Positions 14,748-23,315 of a stretch of DNA of 30,342 nt are shown piece after piece. The notes beneath the pieces are model-generated. The model saw only the letters and a program-made list of their open reading frames with translations, was not told where the DNA came from and did no database searches. The stretch is from DASPJL01 sp035628645 (lineage in GTDB: Bacteria; Bacteroidota; Bacteroidia; Cytophagales; Cyclobacteriaceae). Within the stretch, counting starts at the first letter, position 1. Every line of letters starts with the position of its first letter. Location of the stretch: positions 1 to 30,342 of the forward strand of contig DASPJL010000181.1 in assembly GCA_035628645.1 (NCBI GenBank). The letters run 5' to 3'. A program made the translations under genes and the position numbers.

Positions 14748-16541
14748 TCAGGTTCCTTTCTGCTTTTTGGCCAAATCCTTCTGCTCTCGTTGTTCTTTCC
14801 TTTCTTGTTTCTTCTTTTTTCTCTGTTTCAATTTATCTCTAAACTGCTCTAGAGAGTTTTGTCTCTCTTCTGTAATTCCTATGCTGGGTTTAATTCCGCT
14901 TAATATGGATTTCCACCAATAGTTAAAAATAAACCGGGATTTATCACGGTGGAAATCAATATCTCCAGTCCTGAACCCTTCCTTACCGGGATTGTCGCTA
15001 ATTACAATGAAATTATTGGCTATAAAGGAACCCACTTTTTCCTTCAATCCGGCAGAACCGCTTTCTTTATCCAGCAACTCAATTTTAAGGTCATTATAAT
15101 AAAACTTTAAGGTTCCCCTGGCCCTGTCATTATCTGCCGCTACATCAAACTCCATTTTCCTTATTTTTCCTTGCTTAATCTCTATATAAGCTACCGGTTC
15201 GACCATAGGATTCATTTCACTGAAATCCATTGCGCCAAGCGTTCCGGAATAATAATAGGCACCATTAGGGCTATTTAATGGCACTTTAAATTTGGCTTTA
15301 ATTAAGCCTTTACCCATCAAATAACCTTGCGCTGTTATCCAAATGGTTTGTCCATTTTTTATCGCTGTTGAATCGTTGTTTATGTCAGTAATCCTGGCAA
15401 AAATCCTTTTAAAGGTAACTTTGCCAGGATCTCCCCCACTTTCCGGAACTTCTTCATAAGCGACATTCAAATTACGAATGCGAAGATTGAGTACCTTCAA
15501 TTTAAACTCCAGTTCCTTAATAACTTCCTGAGGCATTTTAGGTCGTCTGCTTTTATCAAAAGGCACGCGTTTATCCCTGAAAGCCTTGATATCTACGTTA
15601 TTTACCACTATTTCTTCAGAAATTATCTCCTGCTTATCCAACAATTCCCGTAAGTCAACTTTTAAACATTGAATGTCTTTAACATTTATTGTCAGGCGAT
15701 CTGTTTGTTTTCCATTAATATGCGCAAAAGCATATTTCTTATGAAGAGGGATCAGACTAAGATTCTGAATGTGAATTTTAGAATTCTTTGTTAAAAGACT
15801 GGTTTTCCCAATTTTTAACACATAAAGACTATCGGGAAGTTTGATGGTGTGATTAACTAAATCCACCCTTATATCCTCAGAATAAAAAAAGTTAGCAGAA
15901 TCCAGAAATGCGGTAGAATCAATGATTACATTATGAAAATGAATCGATAGGTCAGAAAGATTGTACTGAAAGATTGCGTCGTTTTTAATTTTTTTCAATT
16001 CAAATTTGCCGCCTTCAATTTCTATTTCTTTTGCTTCAGCCTTTTTAAAAACAGAAGATATTAACGGATATAAATCAAGTGGATTTTCTTTTTTACTTTT
16101 TTCCTTTTGGTTCAGAGGCTCATTCAGAAGACTTACAACAGGCTCTCTTAAATATATTTTGCGCACTTCAAGCTGACGATCGAAATAAGCGCTATAAATA
16201 TTTATGAGTGAAATTTTAAATTCGGGAACATAGATGGAATAAAGCATTGCAGGCGCTATTTCCATATCTTTTAAGCGGTTATATAGAGTTGTATCAGGGG
16301 TAAGATAAATATTTTTTGCCTTTATGCTTCCTGTAAAAATATTCAGGCTTAACTTATCAAAGTCGATGGCATATAGATCGTTAGTAGAAGACCTGACGGT
16401 TTCCTTCAGTGTATTTTCAACTATCTTATCAAAATGAACTATTATTACTACCTGGATAACAAATAAAATGGTTAGCAGAACTATTATTATAGCTGCTAAC
16501 CATTTAAATATAAGTTTTAAGATTTTAAGAGTGACAGCCAA
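14748..16541 (-). CDS. Membrane-anchored AsmA-like protein, 597 residues
   Basis: One N-terminal membrane helix (about residues 12-35) is followed by a long periplasmic part rich in beta strands, in the style of AsmA/DUF748 proteins that form elongated grooves between the two membranes. Examples are IDFDKLSLNIFTGSIKAKNIYL and TLGAMDFSEMNPMVEPVAYIEIKQGKI (shortened here), near residues 60 and 435. The last 30 residues are a highly charged tail of Lys, Gln, Arg and Glu. The only usable start in frame is TTG 16541 (a TAA lies four codons upstream). It is 76 bases after signal peptidase I on the same strand and may share its transcript. A role in envelope lipid movement or assembly is inferred from the fold, not shown. 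The family assignment is tentative. Confidence 0.7.
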   Translation of the reverse strand: MAVTLKILKLIFKWLAAIIIVLLTILFVIQVVIIVHFDKIVENTLKETVRSSTNDLYAIDFDKLSLNIFTGSIKAKNIYLTPDTTLYNRLKDMEIAPAMLYSIYVPEFKISLINIYSAYFDRQLEVRKIYLREPVVSLLNEPLNQKEKSKKENPLDLYPLISSVFKKAEAKEIEIEGGKFELKKIKNDAIFQYNLSDLSIHFHNVIIDSTAFLDSANFFYSEDIRVDLVNHTIKLPDSLYVLKIGKTSLLTKNSKIHIQNLSLIPLHKKYAFAHINGKQTDRLTINVKDIQCLKVDLRELLDKQEIISEEIVVNNVDIKAFRDKRVPFDKSRRPKMPQEVIKELEFKLKVLNLRIRNLNVAYEEVPESGGDPGKVTFKRIFARITDINNDSTAIKNGQTIWITAQGYLMGKGLIKAKFKVPLNSPNGAYYYSGTLGAMDFSEMNPMVEPVAYIEIKQGKIRKMEFDVAADNDRARGTLKFYYNDLKIELLDKESGSAGLKEKVGSFIANNFIVISDNPGKEGFRTGDIDFHRDKSRFIFNYWWKSILSGIKPSIGITEERQNSLEQFRDKLKQRKKKKQERKEQREQKDLAKKQKGT

Positions 16542-16617
16542 GTTAATTCTACGTTACATACAAATCACGAAGAAAAATAAACGTTAGCCAAGTATTTAAG
16601 GTTTATTATTTACCTCT

Positions 16618-17715
16618 CTATTCTATCTCTTTAAATAATCTTTCCCATCGGACCTTTCCAAAAAGGCTTTCCTCGGGATCTAATGAAAGCCATATAAACA
16701 AGGCCTTTCCTACAACATGATCATAGGGAACAAAGCCCCAAAATCTGGAATCCAGCGAATTGTGACGATTGTCTCCCATCATAAAGTAATAATCTTGCTT
16801 AAAGGTATATTCATTGACCTGTTTACCGTCAATATACAGTTTATCATTTTCTACTTTTACTTCATCTTCACCATACCCTTCATAATTCAATATGACATTC
16901 TCATAACGCACTAAATTGTCAAAAGTAAGCGGGATGGTCATTCCTTTTGCCGGAATTACAATAGGCCCGTAAAAATCAGCGTTCCAGGGATAATCACCTC
17001 TTTTCGGGTAAATATCATATTGACGTTCTCCTTTTGGTTTCATATCCATGGCAATCCTTGTCACCACGTCCATTTCCTTTAAAGCCTTCGCCGTTTCAGG
17101 CGTAGTTTGGATACGATAGTAATTTCCACTTTGCATTACCTCATAAGGTGAAATATTCAATCTTTTGAATGTTCTGGTGCTGATCCCTTCTTTGGTTTCC
17201 ACCAAATAGCTAAACTGCATTTTTTCCGGATTTTCAATTTCTTTGCCGTTGATACTAACCTGGGCGCTATCAATGCTCAAGGTATCACCGGGAAGCCCAA
17301 TACATCTTTTAATATAATGTACCCTTAAATCCTGAGGATGTTCGAGTTCTGCAGGATAATTAAATACCACTGCATCATTTCTTTTCACTTCAGAAAAACC
17401 GGGAAATCTAAACCTTGGCAACTGTGGATTCCTGATATATGAAGGTATATCGGTGCCCCAGATTTTTTGATGCGTTAATGGAATTTGAAGAATAGTAGAA
17501 GGGGTTTGCGGACCGTAATGCATTTTGCTTACAAATAAAAAATCCCCGACCAATAAGGTAGATTCCATGGAAGGGGTTGGAATTGTAAAGGGTTCTATAA
17601 ATAACCAACGGATCAGGGTAGCGGCAATGACTGCAAAAACTATAGAATCTACCCACTCTCTTAACTTTGATTTGCTTCTTGATGGTCTATTCCAAAACTT
17701 ATAATTAAACTTCAT
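16618..17715 (-). CDS. lepB: Signal peptidase I
   Basis: The protein has 365 residues and cleaves signal peptides from exported proteins on the outer face of the inner membrane. One N-terminal membrane helix (about 22-40) precedes the box with the nucleophile Ser49 (IPTPSMESTLLVGD). The general base Lys136 sits in HYIKRCIGLPGD, and the C-terminal box is YYFMMGDNRHNSLDSRFWGFVP. An insertion of about 110 residues (roughly 155-265) between these boxes makes the protein longer than typical enzymes of 250-320 residues; such long forms are usual in Bacteroidota. Start: ATG 17715. The AsmA-like gene follows 76 bases downstream. Confidence 0.97.
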   Translation of the reverse strand: MKFNYKFWNRPSRSKSKLREWVDSIVFAVIAATLIRWLFIEPFTIPTPSMESTLLVGDFLFVSKMHYGPQTPSTILQIPLTHQKIWGTDIPSYIRNPQLPRFRFPGFSEVKRNDAVVFNYPAELEHPQDLRVHYIKRCIGLPGDTLSIDSAQVSINGKEIENPEKMQFSYLVETKEGISTRTFKRLNISPYEVMQSGNYYRIQTTPETAKALKEMDVVTRIAMDMKPKGERQYDIYPKRGDYPWNADFYGPIVIPAKGMTIPLTFDNLVRYENVILNYEGYGEDEVKVENDKLYIDGKQVNEYTFKQDYYFMMGDNRHNSLDSRFWGFVPYDHVVGKALFIWLSLDPEESLFGKVRWERLFKEIE

Positions 17716-17888
17716 TCTTATTTTTTATTTTTTTAAGGTTTGTAAAATCTCAATAGAAATTAATCAATCAAGACGCCAAAATAAGTAACTTATGTTAACA
17801 ACAGGCAATATATACAGAACTTTTAACTACCCTATATATTTTTATATAGAGGGCAAAAATAATTTTTAAAAGTAAATCTTCTAAATTA
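17716..17888. other. AT-rich upstream region of lepB
   Basis: This contains the presumed lepB promoter, but no full TTTG-N19-TAnnTTTG pair was found. Together with the repeats to its right it makes a 437-base gap without a gene. Confidence 0.4.
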
Positions 17889-18120
17889 GATTTTAGTATT
17901 GAGATGTAAGACGTTAGACGTAAGAGTTTAACCTTTTCTCCATAGCTATGTATAAATCAGATTTTAGTATCGAGAAGAAAGACATGAGATTTAATCTCTT
18001 TTCTCCAGATCTAATGTTTTATATCTAAGCCCTAATGATTTTAGTATCGAAATGTACAAAGTTGGATTTACCCCCTTTTCTGCCTACCTAATCTTATACC
18101 TAATGGATAACATCTAATGT
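17889..18120. repeat. Three diverged tandem repeats of about 75 bp
   Basis: Units start with GATTTTAGTAT(T/C)GA at 17889, 17960 and 18037 (spacings 71 and 77). Each then carries a TTTAncC-CTTTTCTcC segment and a tail of the form CTAATGTTTTATATCTAA. The tail at 18010-18037 matches 22 of 28 bases at 27261-27288, so this is a dispersed family and not a purely local duplication. No reading frame crosses it. Confidence 0.75.
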
Positions 18121-18152
18121 TGAGGGCATTATATCTTTTAATCCCTCGCGCC

Positions 18153-18761
18153 TTACTCCAGAACTTTGGTATACTTCTTAATTTGTTCAAAATCGGAAGG
18201 AATATTAAACGGAGGAATTTCCCTCGAAATCACCATGACCCGTTCAACAATACTTTTGTCGGGCGAAAAATCCGGAATAAGAAGAGAGTGAAGCTGTTTG
18301 TTTTTATCATTAAAAGCTGAGTGCGGGAAATATTTGATAAGCTTTCCTGTTTCAAAAACCTTTTTTATCTGCCACATCATAGCCAGAGCAGCTTCCTGAT
18401 TAATGCTTTTAAAATCAAGCAGCGATTTTCCTATAATATGTTCAATCGGATAATTTAGGCTGTCCAAGATGGTCTTATTGACAAAAATAATCTTAAAATT
18501 TTTATCGAACTGAGCAATATAATCGGGGTTATTGTCAATTAATGGGGACCAAAGTTTTTCTAATTTTTCAAAATGAACAAGTTCTTCCCTTCTTTTTTCA
18601 AGATCCTTTGAAAGATCAAAGAGCTTTCCGGCATACTTTTTTAATTGGTCAAGATCCAGCGGTTTATCTGGATAATCTTTTATCAATATGAAAAAAGACT
18701 TCAATTCATCAAACCAGGCGTTGGTAAATTCTTTGAAATTAAAAAATTTGGTAATGCTCAT
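18153..18761 (-). CDS. PAS domain protein without output domain, 202 residues
   Basis: About 75 N-terminal residues are helical and charged, including a likely coiled coil (KYAGKLFDLSKDLEKRREEL). One PAS domain follows (about 80-185), recognisable by the core LIDNNPDYIAQFDKNFKIIFVN, the NYPIEHIIGKSLLDF turn and the final sheet VERVMVISREIP. No kinase, cyclase or DNA-binding domain follows, and the protein ends 15-20 residues after the PAS fold. It could bind a small ligand or pair with a separate histidine kinase, but no such kinase is in the window. Start: ATG 18761. A TAGTTTTG box (18779-18786, minus) lies just upstream without a clear -33 partner. It is divergent from the DUF2231-Rieske gene. 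Confidence 0.85.
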   Translation of the reverse strand: MSITKFFNFKEFTNAWFDELKSFFILIKDYPDKPLDLDQLKKYAGKLFDLSKDLEKRREELVHFEKLEKLWSPLIDNNPDYIAQFDKNFKIIFVNKTILDSLNYPIEHIIGKSLLDFKSINQEAALAMMWQIKKVFETGKLIKYFPHSAFNDKNKQLHSLLIPDFSPDKSIVERVMVISREIPPFNIPSDFEQIKKYTKVLE

Positions 18762-19024
18762 TTCTTCATTAAAAACAACAAAACTAAGTTCTTTTTTCTT
18801 AATTTATCCACCTATTAATCGAATTCCTTACTAAACAGTTCCCGCCTTTTAAAATTATTTATCGCAGCACAATTTAAATCCCTCTATTCTCCTCTGTCTT
18901 TTTAAACATTTTCCTGAAATAAGAGTAAAATCAGACAAATGTAATCACAATGAAATGAGTGTATCCTAGCCCGATCTTTTGTCAGGGGAAGGTAATAGCA
19001 ATTAAAAAAACAATTATAAATACA

Positions 19025-19828
19025 ATGAAAAGTACAGCTAATATAAATGGGCATCCGCTCCATCCTATGATAATTCCTTTTCCTATAGCTTTTTTTATAG
19101 GCGCTTTGCTATTTGATATAATTGCAGTAACTCAATCTGATGAGACTTTTTGGATTATAGGAAAGTACCTTGCCATTGCCGGAATTATTTCTGCACTTAT
19201 GGCTGCTGTCCCTGGTATTGTTGATTATTTCTTCACAGTACCGCCAAAAAGTTCTGCTAAAAAAAGAGCGACGAAACACGGATTGGTAAATGTTTCGTCC
19301 GTTATTCTTTTTTCTCTCGCACTTCTCCTCCGACCTGATGAAATAGAAGAAGTGGCTAAAGTTATAGGATTGGAAGCATTGGGCGTTGTATTATTAGGTT
19401 TTGGCGGTTGGATGGGTGGAACATTGGTATATAGAAACCAGATAGGCGTGGACCACAGGTACGCCAATGCAGGAAAATGGAAGGAAGAAAGGCTTGACCA
19501 AAGTCAAAAAGACCCCATACTTGTAGGCTCTTCCAGCGAACTTAAAGTGGACCAGATGAAGCTGATACATTTGGATGGCAGAAGAATAGTTATCGGAAGA
19601 ACAGAGCAAGGATTTGTTGCCTTTGACGACCATTGTACGCACAGGGGCGGGTCATTGGCAGACGGAGTAATGATCTGTGGCACCGTCCACTGTCCCTGGC
19701 ATGGATCTCAATTTGAGGTAAGCTCAGGTGCAGCAAAAGCCGGCCCGGCCAAAGAATCAATAGCAACCTATAAGCTTGAGGAATCTGAAGGTAAACTATT
19801 TCTCACGCTGTCCAACCTTTCTTTGTGA
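19025..19828 (+). CDS. DUF2231 membrane domain fused to a Rieske [2Fe-2S] domain
   Basis: The protein has 267 residues counted from ATG 19025 (MKSTANINGHPLHP). An in-frame extension upstream exists, but DUF2231 proteins begin near the GHPLHPM motif, so I prefer the later start. Residues 10-150 hold four membrane helices of the DUF2231 type. The C-terminal 90 residues are a Rieske ferredoxin domain with both cluster motifs complete: Cys204-Thr-His206 in CTHRGGSL and Cys223-Pro-Trp-His226 in CPWHGSQF. The protein should therefore carry a [2Fe-2S] cluster at the membrane and pass electrons between unknown partners. No cytochrome or oxygenase subunit lies nearby. Confidence 0.92.
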   Translation: MKSTANINGHPLHPMIIPFPIAFFIGALLFDIIAVTQSDETFWIIGKYLAIAGIISALMAAVPGIVDYFFTVPPKSSAKKRATKHGLVNVSSVILFSLALLLRPDEIEEVAKVIGLEALGVVLLGFGGWMGGTLVYRNQIGVDHRYANAGKWKEERLDQSQKDPILVGSSSELKVDQMKLIHLDGRRIVIGRTEQGFVAFDDHCTHRGGSLADGVMICGTVHCPWHGSQFEVSSGAAKAGPAKESIATYKLEESEGKLFLTLSNLSL

Positions 19829-20150
19829 AATTTAATAAGTTAAAACACAATTTTATTTACTTTTACTTGTTTATAATTCTGTATTAAATACAAAATAATT
19901 TTAAAATATTCTTATTTTTGATACAAGAATTGAATTAAAGCATTTATATTGAGGGTAAGTACATCTATTAAGAGCTCCATTCCTTCTGTGACTAACATAC
20001 ATTCTGCAGACTTGCAGTTGTAAGGAGCCGCAAAAAGAATCGAGACAAGTAGTGATAATTAAAACAATAGAAAAGTAGAGTTAATGATTTAATAGGGACA
20101 GATGAGAAGTTAAAAGCGAGCTCTCCAAACCTCATACCTCAACACATTTT
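19829..20150. other. Leader or intergenic region with possible RNA structure
   Basis: These 322 bases hold no gene. TATTTTTG at 19913-19920 fits the -7 box but lacks a -33 partner. The segment 19974-20028 has closing arms GCTCC and GGAGC around a small hairpin CTGCA-GACT-TGCAG (20004-20017). If the -7 box is used, the PAS gene at 20151 would have a leader of about 225 bases containing this fold. Confidence 0.4.
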
Positions 20151-20786
20151 ATGAAATACACTTTGAATTCGGAAACTATTCAACAACTACAGACCGTTCT
20201 GAAGGGTGTGAAAAATATTTTATCGACCGAAGCTGACCTCAATAGTGAAAAGGAATCTATCTTAAAAATGATAGAACAAGTAGATTCCCTTGTCGGGAAA
20301 CATGATAGCTATTGTGACGAAATTGATGCTGTGTTGTCGGCTATGATCAATTTTGATTTTTCCAAGCGCTTGCCATCCCATCAGGAAGACGACAACAATC
20401 TTATCCATGCCATCTCTCAAGGGCTAAATATTCTTAATGAAGAGCTTTATGAAAAGGCCATAAACAAAACCGTCGTAAGAAGTTTATTAGATTCTATAGC
20501 AAGCACTAAACTTATCATTGTTACCGATAACAAGAACAACATCATTTTTGCCAATGGAAAAAAGCTGGAGGGATTTAAAGAAGACGATCTCAGAGGAAAG
20601 CCTATCAGCACCTTGTTTGATCATTATGAACTGATTATTCATCTAATGAAAGTAGAAAGCCTTTCAAATAACATTAATATGGATATGATGTGGAAAGGTG
20701 CGTCCCTGCCTGTGTCATTAAAAATAGGTATCTCTATGAATCTTAATAAGATAGAAGGCATTATTTACATAATTGACCTTTCGTAA
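20151..20786 (+). CDS. HAMP-like plus PAS protein without kinase domain, 211 residues
   Basis: A helical N-terminus (about 1-60) leads into a HAMP-like segment (FDFSKRLPSHQEDDNNLIHA then LNILNEELYEKA, about 70-105) of the kind that precedes PAS domains in cytosolic sensor kinases of this phylum. The PAS domain (about 110-211) shows LLDSIASTKLIIVTDNKNNI, the GFKEDDLRGKPISTLF turn and a last strand EGIIYIIDLS. It stops exactly where a kinase would normally begin, and the sequence after the TAA shows no continuing frame, so this is not a simple frameshift within the visible DNA. It may be an adaptor or a decayed sensor. Start: ATG 20151. Confidence 0.82.
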   Translation: MKYTLNSETIQQLQTVLKGVKNILSTEADLNSEKESILKMIEQVDSLVGKHDSYCDEIDAVLSAMINFDFSKRLPSHQEDDNNLIHAISQGLNILNEELYEKAINKTVVRSLLDSIASTKLIIVTDNKNNIIFANGKKLEGFKEDDLRGKPISTLFDHYELIIHLMKVESLSNNINMDMMWKGASLPVSLKIGISMNLNKIEGIIYIIDLS

Positions 20787-20976
20787 ATAATTCACGAAAT
20801 AAAGTCCCGCAATCTTTCACTAAGAAAAATCTTCCGATAGCGTTTACTTCATTCAGATGAAGAAATCAGCTTTCTTCCGATTTGAAATAAATATTTACGA
20901 ATTCAAGAATTCTTCCTTAAAAATAAAACTCTATTTTTACAACCTGTTACATTACCATAATTAAAATTAATCTACG

Positions 20977-22527
20977 GTGGCCAGGGTCAAATCAAGGAAT
21001 CTTTTTGAGCTTATAAAATCTTTAAATAAAAACGAGAAGCGTTATTTTAAAATGATGGCTTCCGCTTCCAGTCAAAATGAAGATAAAAAGATCCTGCAAC
21101 TTTTTGAATTCATTAATAAGTCCGAAACCTTTGATGAAGATAATATTTTAAAAAAGCTCCCTGCCCTTAAAGCAGAACAGTTATCTAACCTTAAAGCCTA
21201 CCTTTATTACAAGATATTGCAAGCTGTTCGACAATATACGGGCTCAAAGTTGCTTGACATTCAAATACGGGAATTGATTGATTTTGCTCAGTTGCTTTTT
21301 GAAAGAAGATTGTACAACCAAGGAATTAATTGTCTTAAAAAAGCTAAAAAACTAGCCCTTACCCACGATAACCTGGAGCTGCAACTGGAAATAATCAAAC
21401 TGGAGAAAAGTGTGCTGATGCAGACCATTGGCGATGATGAAAATAAGGTAGATACAATAATCCAGGAAGTAAAAAAGATCAATACCCAGATCAATAACAT
21501 CAATATTTTTTCAAACCTGTCTATTAAATTAAACTCATATTATACCAAAATCGGATTCATAAGAGGAGAAAATGATTTTATACAAGTGAGGGAGTTTTTC
21601 TTTTCGAATATCCCTGATACCAAAGAAGAAGCGCTCTCCATTATTGAGAAAATATACCTCTACAAACTTTATATAGGTTATTATTTTTTTATCCAGGATC
21701 TTGAAAACGGCTACCTCTCTTCACAGAAAATGGTGAAGCTTTTTGAAGAAAACCAGCAAATCATAAAAAGTCATCCTGAAGATTATATCAAGGCCCTGAA
21801 TAATCTACTGATTGCACAATTTAAGCTTTTCAGATTCGGCGAATTTGAGATTACTAATAAGAAGCTCCATTCTATTGAGAAAAACCATTCTTTAAGAATA
21901 AACGAAAGTATAAGGATCCGTTTGCTCAAGTATTACTACATGCATGAAATCAACCGTTACTTTATGATGGGCGATTTTGATAAAGGAGTTGAACTCATAA
22001 CGGTTCAAATTCCGGAAATCGAAGAATTAATCGGAGGCCTTGACAAGCATTCTGCCTTGATCTTGAATTATAAAATTGCTTGTTTATATGTTGGAGCGAG
22101 TAATTATAGGCAGTCGGTGAAATGGCTGAACAAAATCATTAATATTTCTAATGCCGACATTCGGGAAGATCTGCATTGTTTTGCCCGGATCATTAATCTA
22201 ATCTGCCATTACGAACTGGGGAATTTTGATGTGATCAACTACTACATCATTTCCACTTACCGGTTTCTTTTAAAGAAAGACGATCTTTATCTTTTTCAAA
22301 AATCTATTCTCAACTTCCTTAAAGACCTTAACAAAGAAGCAGGAAACACGGAACTGGTAGAAAGATTTGCAAACCTGAAAAGGCAACTTCTCCCTCTTGT
22401 AAACAGTACATTTGAAAAGAGAGCCTTCATTTATTTTGATATTATCTCCTGGCTTGAAAGTAAAATCGAAAACAGACCTGTCCAGGAAGTGATTAGGGAT
22501 AAGTTTTTGAAGCGGGTGAAAACCTAG
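20977..22527 (+). CDS. Hypothetical all-helical (TPR-like) protein, 516 residues
   Basis: I do not recognise the family by name. The protein is almost wholly helical, with no signal peptide or membrane helix, and contains paired-helix segments with TPR-like spacing. Examples are FERRLYNQGINCLKKAKKLA (about 111-130), LYKLYIGYYFFIQDLENGYL (about 228-247) and a third near 375 with YVGASNYRQSVKWLNKI. The N-terminal 60 residues (LIKSLNKNEKRYFKMMA...KLLQLFEFI-like) look like a distinct small helical domain. Such cytosolic TPR-type proteins probably act as scaffolds. Start: GTG 20977; no better codon is near. The next gene, a metallohydrolase, starts 47 bases later on the same strand. Confidence 0.75.
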   Translation: MARVKSRNLFELIKSLNKNEKRYFKMMASASSQNEDKKILQLFEFINKSETFDEDNILKKLPALKAEQLSNLKAYLYYKILQAVRQYTGSKLLDIQIRELIDFAQLLFERRLYNQGINCLKKAKKLALTHDNLELQLEIIKLEKSVLMQTIGDDENKVDTIIQEVKKINTQINNINIFSNLSIKLNSYYTKIGFIRGENDFIQVREFFFSNIPDTKEEALSIIEKIYLYKLYIGYYFFIQDLENGYLSSQKMVKLFEENQQIIKSHPEDYIKALNNLLIAQFKLFRFGEFEITNKKLHSIEKNHSLRINESIRIRLLKYYYMHEINRYFMMGDFDKGVELITVQIPEIEELIGGLDKHSALILNYKIACLYVGASNYRQSVKWLNKIINISNADIREDLHCFARIINLICHYELGNFDVINYYIISTYRFLLKKDDLYLFQKSILNFLKDLNKEAGNTELVERFANLKRQLLPLVNSTFEKRAFIYFDIISWLESKIENRPVQEVIRDKFLKRVKT

Positions 22528-22574
22528 CATTATTATCTTTCCTCTATCTTTAAACTAAATTTCTATAAAATAAA

Positions 22575-23216
22575 GTGATCCAGATTCATTCATTTACATT
22601 TAATCCATTTCAGGAAAATACCTACCTGCTTTTTGATGAAACGCGGGAATGTGTAATTTTTGATCCGGGATGTTACGAGACATACGAGCAGCAGGAGTTG
22701 GACGATTTTATTTCTACGAATAAGCTAAACGTGGTTAAGGTGATCAATACGCATTGCCATGTGGACCACGTATTAGGCAACCAGTATATAAAATTTAAGT
22801 ACAAGGTAAATTTGTCAATTCCACGATTGGAAGATCAGGTATTCAAAGCGGTTAAGGCTTATGCCCCCAATTATGGCTTTAACAAGTATGACGAAGCAGA
22901 GGTCAATGAATATATCAGTGAAAACGGGAAAATACTCTTTGGCAATTCCTTCCTGGAAATCCTTTTTGTTCCGGGTCATTCTCCCGGCCATCTTGCATTC
23001 TATAATCCTGTCCAACATTTTGTAATTGCCGGAGATGTGCTTTTTAATGGCAGCATAGGCAGAACAGATCTTCCTTTGGGCGACCATAATACATTGATTG
23101 AAAGTATCAAAACAAAAATGTATAAGCTCCCCGATGAAACGATAGTATATCCGGGACACGGACTTAAAACGTCCATCGGTTATGAAAAAAAATCAAACCC
23201 TTTTGTGAGGGGGTGA
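22575..23216 (+). CDS. MBL-fold metallohydrolase, glyoxalase II-like
   Basis: This 213-residue cytosolic hydrolase has all the metal ligands of the metallo-beta-lactamase fold: His60-Cys-His62-Val-Asp64-His65 (NTHCHVDH), His135 in FVPGHSPGH, Asp154 in IAGDVLFNGSIGRTDLP and His195 in VYPGHG. The N-terminus FTFNPFQENTYLL is typical of the YcbL/GloB-like group that acts on thioesters such as S-lactoylglutathione, but the natural substrate is not known here. The short C-terminus lacks the helical domain of true glyoxalase II, which favours the YcbL subgroup. Start: GTG 22575. The lipid gene pssA follows after 99 bases on the same strand. Confidence 0.93.
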   Translation: MIQIHSFTFNPFQENTYLLFDETRECVIFDPGCYETYEQQELDDFISTNKLNVVKVINTHCHVDHVLGNQYIKFKYKVNLSIPRLEDQVFKAVKAYAPNYGFNKYDEAEVNEYISENGKILFGNSFLEILFVPGHSPGHLAFYNPVQHFVIAGDVLFNGSIGRTDLPLGDHNTLIESIKTKMYKLPDETIVYPGHGLKTSIGYEKKSNPFVRG

Positions 23217-23315
23217 CAGAACTTTTTCCACAACTTTAGAATTAAAATACGCTTCAATAAATCTACCCGCTCAAAATATTTCTTATCATTGAGCCTTTAT
23301 AAGACTTTCTAACCT

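Noticed and set aside
18959..19024. 22-codon N-terminal extension of the DUF2231-Rieske protein
   Set aside because: The extension has no conserved features, and family members start near the GHPLHPM motif, which fits the ATG at 19025.
20151..20976. Frameshifted histidine kinase after the second PAS domain
   Set aside because: The 190 bases after the stop contain no kinase motif (H box, N box or G box) in any frame.
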